A stretch of DNA of 64,000 nt from Chloroflexi bacterium UBA4736 (GCA_002404015.1 DHIW01000052.1:4532-68531); one strand, 5' to 3'; positions 23,986 to 31,660 are shown, counted from the first letter of the stretch. Made by a program: numbers and translations. Notes: generated by a model from the letters alone, not told the origin.

Positions 23986-25608
23986 CTACTGGCCGTTGCC
24001 GACCACGTGGATCCAGGTCAGGCCCGAGTTGAGCTGCAGAGGCTTGCCGGCCGGATCGCTGAACCACATGGGGTCGTGGTTGTTCCAATAGGGCTGGCCG
24101 TTGCCTGCCCCCATGTGCCAGACGGCAGGAATCAGCATTCCGTCCGAGTAGAGCTCGGCCGGGCCGGAGCCGTTGATGTCGTACCAGACCGAGTGGGCGC
24201 CGCCGTTCTCGTCCTCGACCCAGCCCGCGTCGTGAAACGGCGTGTGAAGGATCACGACGTTCTTGACCGCCAGCTGGGCTCCAGTGGTGGTGTCGGTGAA
24301 AGGTGTCCCGTGGTCGAACCGGAGGTACGCCTTGGCGTTGCCGTCGTATCCATAGCTGACGAAGTGCTGGCCTACCGCGGGGGCCGCGGCCGGTGTGCCG
24401 CCGGGAGTCGAATCCGGATGGGGTGGGTCGAGTGCGTAGTTGGGCGCCGTAACGCCGTACTCAGACCGCAGCCGGACGGCCCGATCTGCGGAGGTGTAAA
24501 GATTGTGGGGCGCGGCCTTGGCGTTGCTCCGGAAGAAGTGGTTGCCGCGGTCGAAGTCGTTGATGGTCACCGGGAGCATCGGAGTCCCCTCGGGGTTCCC
24601 GAACACATAGTGCAGCGTGCCAACGGAACCGCCGCTGCACATGGTGACGCTTCGGAAGGCGAAGCCGATGTAGGGGTTGATCATCCGGCAGCTGCGGACC
24701 GGTCCGATCAGCGCCGGCGGGGAGTTGAAGTACACCGCTGTCATGCGGCTGATCTGGTACTCGCTCACGTACTCGTAGACCATGTCCGCCTGTTGGAGGC
24801 CGCTCTGCGGGCGCGAGTCTCCTGAATTCTCGATCGCGATCATGATCGGCGTCACCGGCTTGAAGTCGGGCCCGATGCCGCTGGCCGGATTGGTCGGCTC
24901 GAGGGCCTCCGGGACGAGGTTGATCTCCGCGTTGTCCAGCAGTACCTCGCCATTGGACCCGTTGGCCCCGGCCAGCACCGTCAACTTGAGGGGCTGGTAG
25001 GGGGCCAGCACGCCGAGCGCCAGGTCGACCAGCGTAGGATCGCCCGCCGCCCAGCTCAGTTGGCCGGCGGCCAGTGCGGTGCCGTTGGCCGAGATGGCCA
25101 CGGTGGACGCCTTCATCGACGTCGTGAACGTGACCGAAAACTTGGCCGAGGGCAGTACCAGAGCGCCCTCGCCGACCGGCTTGTCATCGACCTTGAAGGC
25201 GGCCACGCTCACCTTGTTGGCGGTCGTGAACTGCACCTTCCAGTCCTTCAGCGGGGTCCCCGTATGTTTCGCGTTGAGGACGCTGCCCACCTGCAGTGTG
25301 TACGTCTTCTGGGCGTCCCAGCTCTTGGTGGGCGCGAGCACGAGCCGGTCCTTCAAGCGCTGCACCTGGAAGTCCGCGGCCGGCGTCAGCTTGATCTGGG
25401 TCTTGGCCAGGTCCACGGGCTGGTCGAACCTGACGATCAGTGGCTCCAGCACGCGCACCCGCTTGGCGTCGCTCACCTGGAGATGGGCGTGGATGGCGGC
25501 TCCCGGGCTCTTGAGGTAGACCACGAGGACACCTCCCGCGACGATCACGACCACTAGGGCCGCGGCCACGATCGCGTGGACGCGTGTCAGCTTGAACGGC
25601 AGTGACAA
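23986..25608 (-). CDS. DUF3048 protein with N-terminal membrane anchor
   Basis: The 540-residue extracytoplasmic protein has an N-terminal transmembrane helix (AIVAAALVVVIVAGGVLVVYL). Beta-rich Ig-like regions with FDQPVDL and LVLAPTKSWDAQKTYTLQV follow. The DUF3048 core has SRPQSGLQQADMVYEYVSEYQISRMTAVYF and PALIGPVRSCRMINPYIGFAF. The C-terminal DUF3048_C part includes AHSVWYDI and PMWFSDPAGKPLQLNSGLTWIHVV. YerB-type proteins of this family are surface proteins of unknown function. TTG start, seven bases after a leftward TAGGCT. The nearest gene rightward is divergent. Confidence 0.88.
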   Translation of the reverse strand: MSLPFKLTRVHAIVAAALVVVIVAGGVLVVYLKSPGAAIHAHLQVSDAKRVRVLEPLIVRFDQPVDLAKTQIKLTPAADFQVQRLKDRLVLAPTKSWDAQKTYTLQVGSVLNAKHTGTPLKDWKVQFTTANKVSVAAFKVDDKPVGEGALVLPSAKFSVTFTTSMKASTVAISANGTALAAGQLSWAAGDPTLVDLALGVLAPYQPLKLTVLAGANGSNGEVLLDNAEINLVPEALEPTNPASGIGPDFKPVTPIMIAIENSGDSRPQSGLQQADMVYEYVSEYQISRMTAVYFNSPPALIGPVRSCRMINPYIGFAFRSVTMCSGGSVGTLHYVFGNPEGTPMLPVTINDFDRGNHFFRSNAKAAPHNLYTSADRAVRLRSEYGVTAPNYALDPPHPDSTPGGTPAAAPAVGQHFVSYGYDGNAKAYLRFDHGTPFTDTTTGAQLAVKNVVILHTPFHDAGWVEDENGGAHSVWYDINGSGPAELYSDGMLIPAVWHMGAGNGQPYWNNHDPMWFSDPAGKPLQLNSGLTWIHVVGNGQ

Positions 25609-25615
25609 GGGCGCC

Positions 25616-25621
25616 AGCCTA
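25616..25621 (-). promoter_or_regulatory. -10-like hexamer of the DUF3048 gene
   Basis: Leftward TAGGCT ends seven bases before the TTG start at 25608, which fits a leaderless mRNA. No good -35 is seen. Confidence 0.35.
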
Positions 25622-25651
25622 CCAAACGACAGCCCTCAACCGGGGGATCTC

Positions 25652-25657
25652 TAAAAT
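25652..25657 (+). promoter_or_regulatory. -10 hexamer of the carboxyltransferase operon
   Basis: TAAAAT, nine bases before the GTG at 25667. It is the most AT-rich stretch of this divergent intergenic region. Confidence 0.5.
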
Positions 25658-25666
25658 GCAAGACGG

Positions 25667-27232
25667 GTGAGCGACGAATTCGCGGCGAAGGTGGACGAGC
25701 TTCACTGGCGGCGCGAAAAAAACCTTCTCATGGGCGGCGAGGAGAAGGTCCAGAAGCAGCACGACAGGGGCAAGCTCAGCGTCCGCGAGCGCATCGACCT
25801 CCTCTTCGACGGGGGCAGCTTCGTCGAGCTCGGCCTCCTGGCTCACCAGCAGAGCCTGCGCGGCCAAGCCGTCTCCGATCCCGACCTGAGCCCCGCCGAC
25901 GGCGTGGTCACCGGGCACGGCCTGGTGGACGGCCGCCAGGTCTGGGTGATCGCGTACGACTTCACCGTCATGGCCGGCTCCATGGGCCAGGTGGGCGAGC
26001 AGTTCAAGGCCGCCCGCGTCCGAGAGCTGGCCCTGCGGTACCGCAAGCCGCTGGTCTGGCTGCTGGACTCGGCGGGCGCCCGCATCCAGGAGGCCGCCGG
26101 ATCCACCTTCGCCGGTTCCGGCTACCTCTTCTACGACCAGGTCGTGATGTCGGGCGTAATCCCCCAGGTCGGCGCGATGCTGGGACCCTGCTCGGCCGGG
26201 ACGGCGTACATCCCGGGCCTCTCCGACTTCGTGCCCATGGTGAAAGGCACCTCCTCCATGTCGCTGGGCGGCGCGCGCCTCGTCAAGGCCGCCACCGGCG
26301 AGGACGTCACCGATCACGACATGGGCGGGTCGCAGGTCCACTGCTACGAGTCGGGGGTGGGGGACAACGAGGTCGCCGACGACGCGGAGTGCATCGCCGC
26401 AGTGCGCCGTTTCCTGTCCTTCCTGCCCTCCAGCAACCTGGAGCAGCCCCCCTTCGTGGAGACCGCCGACCCGCCTGATCGCCTGGTCGAGGGGCTCGAC
26501 AAGATCGTCCCGGCCAGCGCCCGGACCGCTTATGACGTTCGCAAGGTGGTCAGGCTGCTGGCCGACGAGGGCTCCTGGTTCGAGCTGAAGCCGGCCTGGG
26601 CCAAGAACATCGTCATCGGCTTCGCCCGCTTCGGCGGCCACGCGGTCGGGGTCGTGGCCAACCAGCCGCTGCAGAAGGGCGGCATCCTCGACTCGGACGC
26701 CGCCGACAAAGCGGCCCGCTTCATCCGCCTGTGCGACGCCTTCAACGTGCCGCTCGTATACCTGGTGGACGTGCCCGGGTTCCTGGTCGGCTCAGCAGTC
26801 GAGAAGGCGGGCATCATCCGGCACGGCGCCAAGATGCTGTACGCGACCTCGGAGGCGACCGTTCCCAAGATCACGGTCGTCATGCGCAAGGCCTACGGGG
26901 CCGGCTACTTCGTGATGTGCGGCAAGGGCTACCACCCCGACCTCCTGGTCGCCTGGCCGTTCGCCGAGATCTCGGTGATGGGACCTGAAGGCGCTGTGAA
27001 CATCATCTTCAACAAGCAGGTCGAGGCCGCCGACGACCCGGTCGCGGCCCGCGCCGAGCTGGTCGAGCAGGTCCGCGCCACCATCAGCCCTTACATCGCG
27101 GCCGGCTGGGCCATGATCGACGACGTCATCGACCCCGCCGAGACGCGGCGAGTGATCGTGCAGGGTCTGGAGCAGGCGCGCGGCAAGACGGTGGAGCGGC
27201 CCTGGCGCAAGCACGGCAACATCCCGGTATGA
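25667..27232 (+). CDS. Acyl-CoA carboxylase carboxyltransferase subunit
   Basis: 521-residue biotin-dependent carboxyltransferase of the PccB/MmdA type, which moves the carboxyl group from biotin to an acyl-CoA. The first crotonase-like half has LSVRERIDLLFDGGSFVELG and LLDSAGARIQE. The second has FARFGGHAVGVVANQPLQKGGILDSDAADKAARFIRLCDAFNVPLVYLVDVPGFLVG and MGPEGAVNIIF. A biotin carrier lies two genes downstream, but no biotin carboxylase is in the window. GTG start nine bases after TAAAAT. The acyl-CoA substrate (propionyl-, methylcrotonyl- or other) is not decided. Confidence 0.93.
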   Translation: MSDEFAAKVDELHWRREKNLLMGGEEKVQKQHDRGKLSVRERIDLLFDGGSFVELGLLAHQQSLRGQAVSDPDLSPADGVVTGHGLVDGRQVWVIAYDFTVMAGSMGQVGEQFKAARVRELALRYRKPLVWLLDSAGARIQEAAGSTFAGSGYLFYDQVVMSGVIPQVGAMLGPCSAGTAYIPGLSDFVPMVKGTSSMSLGGARLVKAATGEDVTDHDMGGSQVHCYESGVGDNEVADDAECIAAVRRFLSFLPSSNLEQPPFVETADPPDRLVEGLDKIVPASARTAYDVRKVVRLLADEGSWFELKPAWAKNIVIGFARFGGHAVGVVANQPLQKGGILDSDAADKAARFIRLCDAFNVPLVYLVDVPGFLVGSAVEKAGIIRHGAKMLYATSEATVPKITVVMRKAYGAGYFVMCGKGYHPDLLVAWPFAEISVMGPEGAVNIIFNKQVEAADDPVAARAELVEQVRATISPYIAAGWAMIDDVIDPAETRRVIVQGLEQARGKTVERPWRKHGNIPV

Positions 27233-28089
27233 GCTCGACCCCGTGCGTGGTCAGCGCCGCGCTCACTGGAGTCCTGGCCAAACGCGACCTCTGCCCGGCC
27301 ATCCCCTACACACCAGAGGAGATCGCCGAGGAGGCCCGCCGGGCGGCCGACGCCGGGGCCGCCATCGTGCACATCCACGCCCGCACGCCGGAGGGGGGCC
27401 CGGACTGGAGCGTCGAGACCTTCAGGCGGATCAGGGCCGAGGTCAGGGCGCGGACGGACGTGATCCTGAACTTCTCGACGGGCGCGGTCGGAGTTCCCCG
27501 GGAGGAGCGGGTTGCGCACATCCGGGAGCTGGGACCGGAGCTGGCGGCTCTGAACATGGGCTCGATGAACTACGCGATCTACTCCGCCCGGCAGAAGCAG
27601 TTCCATGTGGACCACGTCTTCGCCAACCCGTTCACCGACATCCGCTTCTTCCTGGAGGCCATGAACGAGGCTGGCGTGCGGCCCGAGATGGAGTGCTTCG
27701 ACACCGGCCACATCGGCAACACCCGGCCGCTGATCGACCTGGGCATCCTGAAGAAGCCCTACCAGTTCAGCCTGATCATGGGCGTCTTGGGCGGCATCCC
27801 GGGCACGGTGGCCAACCTGGTGCACCAGGTGGCGTCGCTGCCTCGGCCGGCCCACTGGCAGGCGATCGGGATCAGCCTGAACCAGTGGCCGCTGGCCGCC
27901 ACCGCAATCGCGATGGGCGGCAACGTGCGGGTGGGCCTGGAGGACAACTTCTACCTCGAGGAGGGCCGGATGGCCCGCTCCAATGGGGATCTCGTGGAAA
28001 AGGCCGTCGCCATGTGCCGCGACCAGGGAAGGCCCGTAGCCTCCATATCCGAGGCTCGTGAGATTCTGGGTCTGAAGGAGGCCGAATGA
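27229..28089 (+). CDS. Beta-keto-acid cleavage enzyme (BKACE, DUF849)
   Basis: The 286-residue BKACE-type TIM barrel condenses a beta-keto acid with acetyl-CoA, giving acetoacetate and a new acyl-CoA. Metal ligands are visible: IVHIHAR near residue 45 and the glutamate in VRVGLEDNFY near 232. NFSTGAVGVP, NMGSMNYAIY, ECFDTGHIG and LIMGVLGGIPGT are family landmarks. ATGA overlaps tie it to the carboxyltransferase upstream and the biotin carrier downstream. The natural keto acid of the family varies widely and cannot be read from this sequence. Confidence 0.9.
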   Translation: MSSTPCVVSAALTGVLAKRDLCPAIPYTPEEIAEEARRAADAGAAIVHIHARTPEGGPDWSVETFRRIRAEVRARTDVILNFSTGAVGVPREERVAHIRELGPELAALNMGSMNYAIYSARQKQFHVDHVFANPFTDIRFFLEAMNEAGVRPEMECFDTGHIGNTRPLIDLGILKKPYQFSLIMGVLGGIPGTVANLVHQVASLPRPAHWQAIGISLNQWPLAATAIAMGGNVRVGLEDNFYLEEGRMARSNGDLVEKAVAMCRDQGRPVASISEAREILGLKEAE

Positions 28090-28298
28090 CAGAGGTCAAG
28101 GCGGAGCTGGTCGGCAGCGTCTGGAAGGTGGAGGCCAAGCCCGGCGACCAGGTGGAGGAGGACGACGTTCTGATGATCCTCGAGTCCATGAAGATGGAGA
28201 TCCCGGTCACCGCCCCCGTCGCCGGCACCGTGAAGGAGATCCGGGTCAAAGAGACCGACGTCGTCAAGGAGGGCCAGGTCCTGGCCGTCCTCGAGTGA
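28086..28298 (+). CDS. Biotin carboxyl carrier protein, minimal
   Basis: A 70-residue biotinyl domain only, with the attachment lysine in ILESMKMEIPV (residue 38) and the hinge PVAGTVKEIRV. It starts MTEVKAELVGSVWKVEAKPGDQV. ATGA overlap with the BKACE gene. It is much shorter than AccB and lacks the Ala/Pro-rich linker, like the stand-alone carriers of acyl-CoA carboxylases. It probably serves the carboxyltransferase two genes upstream. Confidence 0.92.
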   Translation: MTEVKAELVGSVWKVEAKPGDQVEEDDVLMILESMKMEIPVTAPVAGTVKEIRVKETDVVKEGQVLAVLE

Positions 28299-28782
28299 GC
28301 GCGCCGCCCGTCAGCGGGTTCGAGCCGCGCGCCTGACGGCCCGCCTGCGCACGGTCGTCGAACTGGTCCCGACCGGTGGCCCGGTCGCCGACATAGGCGC
28401 CGGCGACGGGCAGGTGGCCCTCCGCCTTCGCGCCGGCGGCCGCCGGGTGATCGCCTGCGAGATGGCGGCCGGCGCCTTCGCGCGGCTGCCCGCCGACCTG
28501 GAGCGCCGGCTGGGAGACGGGTTCTCGGTGCTGGCCCCGGGCGAGGTCGAGGGGGCCGTGATCGCGGGCATGGGCGGCCACAAGATCGCCGGCATCCTGG
28601 AGCGGGGCGCCGCCGTCGCGAGCAGCCTTCATTGGCTGGTCCTGCAGCCTCAGCAGCACTCCGAATGGCTGCTGGCGTTCCTCGAGGGCGCGGGCTACGA
28701 GGTGCGAGCCGGCCGCGACGTGGTCCAGGGACGGCGCTCCTATAGAGTCCTTCTGGTCACGCCGCCCGATGAACACCCCTGA
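28295..28782 (+). CDS. trmK: TrmK-like tRNA (adenine22-N1)-methyltransferase, probable N-terminal frameshift
   Basis: The SAM-binding methyltransferase body is clear from about 28333: RLRTVVELVPTGGPVADIGAGDGQVALRL, AGMGGHKIAGIL, and LQPQQHSEWLLAFLEGAGYEV. That frame has no ATG or GTG until 28414, which would cut off the SAM motif. A GTG at 28295 (GTGA overlap with the carrier stop) opens another frame, SAPPVSGFEPR, that ends at 28336. The two join naturally if the GCGCGC run at 28327-28332 is one dinucleotide too long. Alternatively translation starts at CTG 28333. TrmK modifies A22 of tRNAs; the 3' end is intact. Confidence 0.75.
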
Positions 28783-29458
28783 GCTCCTCCTCCATCACCA
28801 GCGGCTGGACCAGCGCGCCCGGGCCCTGACAGCAGACATCGCCCGCCTGGAGGCGCGCCTGGCCAGGGACCCCGAGGCGGAACGCCTGGAGGCCCAGCTG
28901 GCGACCACCCGGGCAGCCAGGGAGGAGCTCGCCAAGCGCTTACGCGAGCGCGAGCGCGACGTCGAGGACCACCGGGCGCACATGAAGTCGCGCGAGAAAC
29001 AGCTGATGAGCGGCCGGATAAACAACCCCAGCGAGCTCATCGCACTGAGCCAGGAGGTCGACCACATGAAGTCGGCCGTGGCTCGCGAGGAGGACGCCGA
29101 GCTGACCCTGATGGAGGAGGCGGAGGCGCTGGACGCCGAGCTGCGCCGGCTCGAGGCGGCCCTGGCCGAGGTCCTGGCCGGCACCGCGGCGGCCGCTCCC
29201 GAGCTGCGCCAGCGTCTCGAGCAGGAGCGCTCCGAGTTGGCTGCGGTGGAGGCCGAGCGGGCGGAGACCTGGGAGGCCATCCCGGCCGACTTTCGAGCCG
29301 CCTACAGCCGGATCCGGCTGGCCGACCCGGTGGCCGAGGTGGTCAACAACCAGTGCCAGGGCTGCCGGGTGACGGTCACCTCCAGCGGCATGCAGCAGCT
29401 GCGCCGGCACCTCCTGGTCACCTGCGAGCACTGCGGCCGGATTCTGGTCATGGCGTGA
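28769..29458 (+). CDS. C4-type zinc-ribbon coiled-coil protein
   Basis: 229 residues: a long antiparallel coiled coil (residues 1-175, rich in Glu/Leu/Arg, with the RINNPSELIALSQEVDHMK hinge) followed by a zinc ribbon with CQGCRVTV and CEHCGRIL near the C-terminus. This is the PF02591 family, often next to TrmK-like and RNase H genes as here, with unknown role and suggested nucleic-acid binding. Its ATG overlaps the TrmK-like gene by 14 bases and its stop overlaps the RNase H start (GTGA). Confidence 0.9.
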   Translation: MNTPELLLHHQRLDQRARALTADIARLEARLARDPEAERLEAQLATTRAAREELAKRLRERERDVEDHRAHMKSREKQLMSGRINNPSELIALSQEVDHMKSAVAREEDAELTLMEEAEALDAELRRLEAALAEVLAGTAAAAPELRQRLEQERSELAAVEAERAETWEAIPADFRAAYSRIRLADPVAEVVNNQCQGCRVTVTSSGMQQLRRHLLVTCEHCGRILVMA

Positions 29459-29865
29459 AAACGCTGCGCCTCTTCACGGACGGCGCGGCGCGCGGCAACC
29501 CCGGCCCGGCCGGGCTGGGCCTGGTGGTCGAGGGCGCAGACGGGGTCCGCCTCTGGGGCGGCTGCCGGTACATCGGGACTGCCACCAACAACACGGCCGA
29601 ATACCTGGCCCTGATCGAGGGCCTGAAGAAGGTGGCGGACTGGAGTCCGGAACGGCTGGAGATCTACCTCGATTCCCAGCTGGTCGTGGAGCAGATGATG
29701 GGCCGCTACAAGATCAAGAAACCGGAGCTGCAGGCGCTCGCGCAGACGGCGCGCTCGCTCCTGAACCAGTTCCCGAACCACTCCATCTCGTACGTTCCGC
29801 GCGAGAAGAACAAGGGCGCCGACGCTCTCGCGAACAAGGCGATCGACGAGTACAAGCCTTCCTAG
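29455..29865 (+). CDS. Ribonuclease HI family protein
   Basis: 136 residues from GTG 29455. Acidic catalytic residues are present: Asp in LFTDGAARGNPGPAGLG, Glu in NNTAEYLALIEGL, Asp in YLDSQLVVEQM and Asp in NKGADALANKAID. It would cleave RNA in RNA-DNA hybrids. The length is that of the short RVT_3-type enzymes. The TAG stop shares its bases with the stop of the converging SPFH gene through a CTAG. Confidence 0.92.
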   Translation: MKTLRLFTDGAARGNPGPAGLGLVVEGADGVRLWGGCRYIGTATNNTAEYLALIEGLKKVADWSPERLEIYLDSQLVVEQMMGRYKIKKPELQALAQTARSLLNQFPNHSISYVPREKNKGADALANKAIDEYKPS

Positions 29866-30314
29866 GGGTTGGGTTCTGGTGCCGGTTCGACCTCCAGCTC
29901 GACCCTTGACACACGAACCCCGAACTGCTCCGTGATCGGGTTCATAGCCTGCCCGACGGCGGCCGAGACCGCGGGCAGCTGGGCCACCAGCTCGTCACCC
30001 GTGCCGTGGGTGGTGGTCCGGCGGGCCACCATCGACCAGAGCTCGACGAGCGTCCGCAGGTAGTCCCTGGTGTCCACCGTCAGGAGCGCCAGGCGAGGCT
30101 CGAAGACTTGGAAGAAGACCTTCCCGTTGAGCCGGAAGGGCCGATTGTCCAGGGAGCTGACGTCGAGCGGCCCCACCAGGATGACCCGCGGCCGCAGGTC
30201 GACAGTCAGCAGTTTGTCCGCGACCGGCAGGAGGCTTACGGGTCCTGGTCCGACCGTGGCGTGGAACCTGCCCATCCGCGTGATCACCCCGGCGTGCCCT
30301 TCGGGGACTTCCAT
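29862..30314 (-). CDS. Short SPFH/band 7 domain protein
   Basis: 150 residues starting MEVPEGHAGVITRMGRFHATVGPGP, with VDLRPRVILVGPLDVSSLDNRPFRLNGKVFFQV and a C-terminal ITEQFGVRVSRVELEVEPAP. This is the PHB/SPFH core without a recognisable N-terminal membrane helix and without the coiled-coil tail of flotillins or stomatins. It may be truncated or a soluble variant. The ATG lies nine bases after a leftward GAGAAT, with TTGACG 16 bases further upstream. Divergent from RNase P RNA. Confidence 0.78.
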   Translation of the reverse strand: MEVPEGHAGVITRMGRFHATVGPGPVSLLPVADKLLTVDLRPRVILVGPLDVSSLDNRPFRLNGKVFFQVFEPRLALLTVDTRDYLRTLVELWSMVARRTTTHGTGDELVAQLPAVSAAVGQAMNPITEQFGVRVSRVELEVEPAPEPNP

Positions 30315-30323
30315 GTGGGGGGC

Positions 30324-30351
30324 ATTCTCCGCTGTTCGGCCGATGCGTCAA
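30324..30351 (-). promoter_or_regulatory. Promoter of the SPFH gene
   Basis: Leftward TTGACG (30351-30346), 16-base spacer, GAGAAT (30329-30324), nine bases to the ATG. Leaderless mRNA predicted. Confidence 0.55.
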
Positions 30352-30367
30352 TTGCCGTGCTCAGGGG

Positions 30368-30373
30368 TAATAT
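30368..30373 (+). promoter_or_regulatory. -10 hexamer of RNase P RNA
   Basis: TAATAT, five bases before the predicted 5' end of the RNA at 30379. The -35 region is not obvious. Confidence 0.55.
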
Positions 30374-30378
30374 CTTGT

Positions 30379-30762
30379 GGGCCGAGGCGGACGGGTGACC
30401 GCCGGACCGCAAGGTTCGGAGGAAAGTCCGGGCTCCCAAGAGCAGAGCGCTGGGTAATCCCCAGTCGGGGTGACCCGAAGGAAAGTGCCACAGAAATACA
30501 CCGCCTGTTGACGGCATCTCCGGAGGCCGGCAGCGGGTAAGGGTGAAATGGTGGGGTAAGAGCCCACCGGCGGCCGGGTGACCGGCCGGCCAGGCAAACC
30601 CCGCTCGGAGCAAGACCAAATAGGAGGGCGTCGAAAGGCTGCTCGTCCAAGCCCTCGGGTAGCGGTCGCTGGAGGCGTCGGGAGACCGGCGTCGTAGATA
30701 GATGGTCACCGCCCCGGGCAACCGGGGTACAGAACCCGGCTTACAGTCCGCCCTCGGCCCAC
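30379..30762 (+). ncRNA. rnpB: RNase P RNA, bacterial type A
   Basis: Catalytic RNA of RNase P, which matures tRNA 5' ends. The terminal helix P1 pairs GGGCCGAGGCGGA at the 5' end with TCCGCCCTCGGCCC at the 3' end (ending 30760). Universal elements are present in order: GAGGAAAGTCCGGGCTCC (CR I) at about 30418, GGGTAAGGGTGAAATGGTG, the AGGCAAACCCC and GAGCAAGACCAAATAGG blocks, GATAGATGGTCACCGCC, and ACAGAACCCGGCTTACAG (CR V) near 30730. The 5' end was set by P1 and the TAATAT hexamer. Confidence 0.95.
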
Positions 30763-31041
30763 CTTCGGCGGATTCGCATTCGCGTTGAAGGCTTGATTCG
30801 CGAGCCCTGCTGCTCGCATTTGCAGAAGCGCCCGTACCCCGCTTTCGGGCTGCACGACGCTTACGTCGCCGCCCGCGAATTTTGCAAGCGCGGATTCCCC
30901 ACGACTTCTCGCTCCAAACTTATGTTCGCAAGCAGTAGCTCAGGACACACCATCTGGTCGCCGGCAACTGAGCGAATACCACATCTCGTTTCCACGCACG
31001 AAATGTGCCGCTAGACGTCCACAACATGTTGCGTTAAGTGG
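30763..31041. other. Non-coding interval between rnpB and the mraZ promoter
   Basis: About 280 bases with visibly lower GC than the surroundings and no credible reading frame. It contains short repeats of TTCGCATT/TTCGCGTT type just after rnpB and a 10-bp palindrome CAACATGTTG at 31022-31031 next to the mraZ -35. No tRNA or known RNA was recognised. Confidence 0.6.
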
Positions 31042-31070
31042 TTGACACCGAGTGGGGCAATCGTTACTGT
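31042..31070 (+). promoter_or_regulatory. mraZ (dcw cluster) promoter
   Basis: Perfect TTGACA (31042-31047), 17-base spacer, TACTGT (31065-31070). It is the strongest sigma70-type promoter seen in the window, and the start point is expected near 31077. Confidence 0.75.
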
Positions 31071-31073
31071 TCG

Positions 31074-31108
31074 TGGCGAATCGCGGTGATAAGTGGGGAG
31101 AAGTGGTG
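31074..31108 (+). promoter_or_regulatory. MraZ operator
   Basis: Four pentamers TGGCG, CGGTG, TGGGG and TGGTG start at 31074, 31084, 31094 and 31104, each separated by five bases. MraZ of E. coli binds TGGGN repeats with 5-base spacers near its own promoter, so this is very likely the autoregulatory site. It begins at the predicted start point. Confidence 0.75.
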
Positions 31109-31228
31109 AACCCGAAAACGTCGCAGCATCCGTCGCAGCTCACGTCCAAGTCAGACACGCAGCACAGCTCCACCAGGCCATTTCTCCCCGCAGCCGCGAT
31201 GCAGCACCAGTCCGGGGGCGGCCGTTGA
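31106..31228 (+). CDS. Putative 40-residue leader peptide upstream of mraZ
   Basis: GTG 31106 is preceded by GGGGAG at 31095-31100 with a five-base spacer. The frame runs 40 codons, rich in Ser, Gln, Thr and His, and ends TGA at 31226-31228, immediately adjacent to the mraZ GTG. There is no membrane segment and no homologue known to me. The Shine-Dalgarno-like run coincides with the last MraZ repeats, so it may be chance. If translated, it would couple mraZ translation to leader translation. Confidence 0.35.
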   Translation: MNPKTSQHPSQLTSKSDTQHSSTRPFLPAAAMQHQSGGGR

Positions 31229-31660
31229 GTGTTCGCGGGCACCTACCGAGTCCGGACCGACGAGAAGGGCCGCCTGGCGATCCCGGCGCAGTTCCGCAAG
31301 CAGCTCCCGGAGGGGAGCTACATCTCGGTCGGCCAGGACAGCATCCTGACCATCTATCCGCCCGACCAGTGGGAGATCCTGGCCAACCGGCTGCAGGACC
31401 CCCTTCTCGGCCCCGACCAGCGGGCGCTTTCCCGCGCGCTCTACTCGAAGGCGGTGGCCATCGAGTTCGACGGTCAGGGCCGGGTCGGCCTGAGCCCCGC
31501 CCAGCGCCGGCTGGCGGGGATCGAGCCGCGCTCGACGGTGGCGGTGATCGGCAACGGTCGCCGCGTCGAGATCTGGTCGGAGGCCCGATGGGACACCTAC
31601 TCCGACGACGTAACCGATCGCTTCACAGAGCTCGCTGACAAGGTCGTCCAGGGCCCATAG
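31229..31660 (+). CDS. mraZ: Transcriptional regulator MraZ
   Basis: 143-residue double-AbrB-fold DNA-binding regulator of the dcw cluster. The N-terminal half has FAGTYRVRTDEKGRLAIPAQFRKQL; the second copy contains FDGQGRVGLSPAQRRLAGI. The GTG start is fixed by an in-frame stop directly upstream. It is the first gene of the division/cell-wall cluster and probably represses it through the repeats at 31074-31108. rsmH follows after 16 bases. Confidence 0.95.
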   Translation: MFAGTYRVRTDEKGRLAIPAQFRKQLPEGSYISVGQDSILTIYPPDQWEILANRLQDPLLGPDQRALSRALYSKAVAIEFDGQGRVGLSPAQRRLAGIEPRSTVAVIGNGRRVEIWSEARWDTYSDDVTDRFTELADKVVQGP

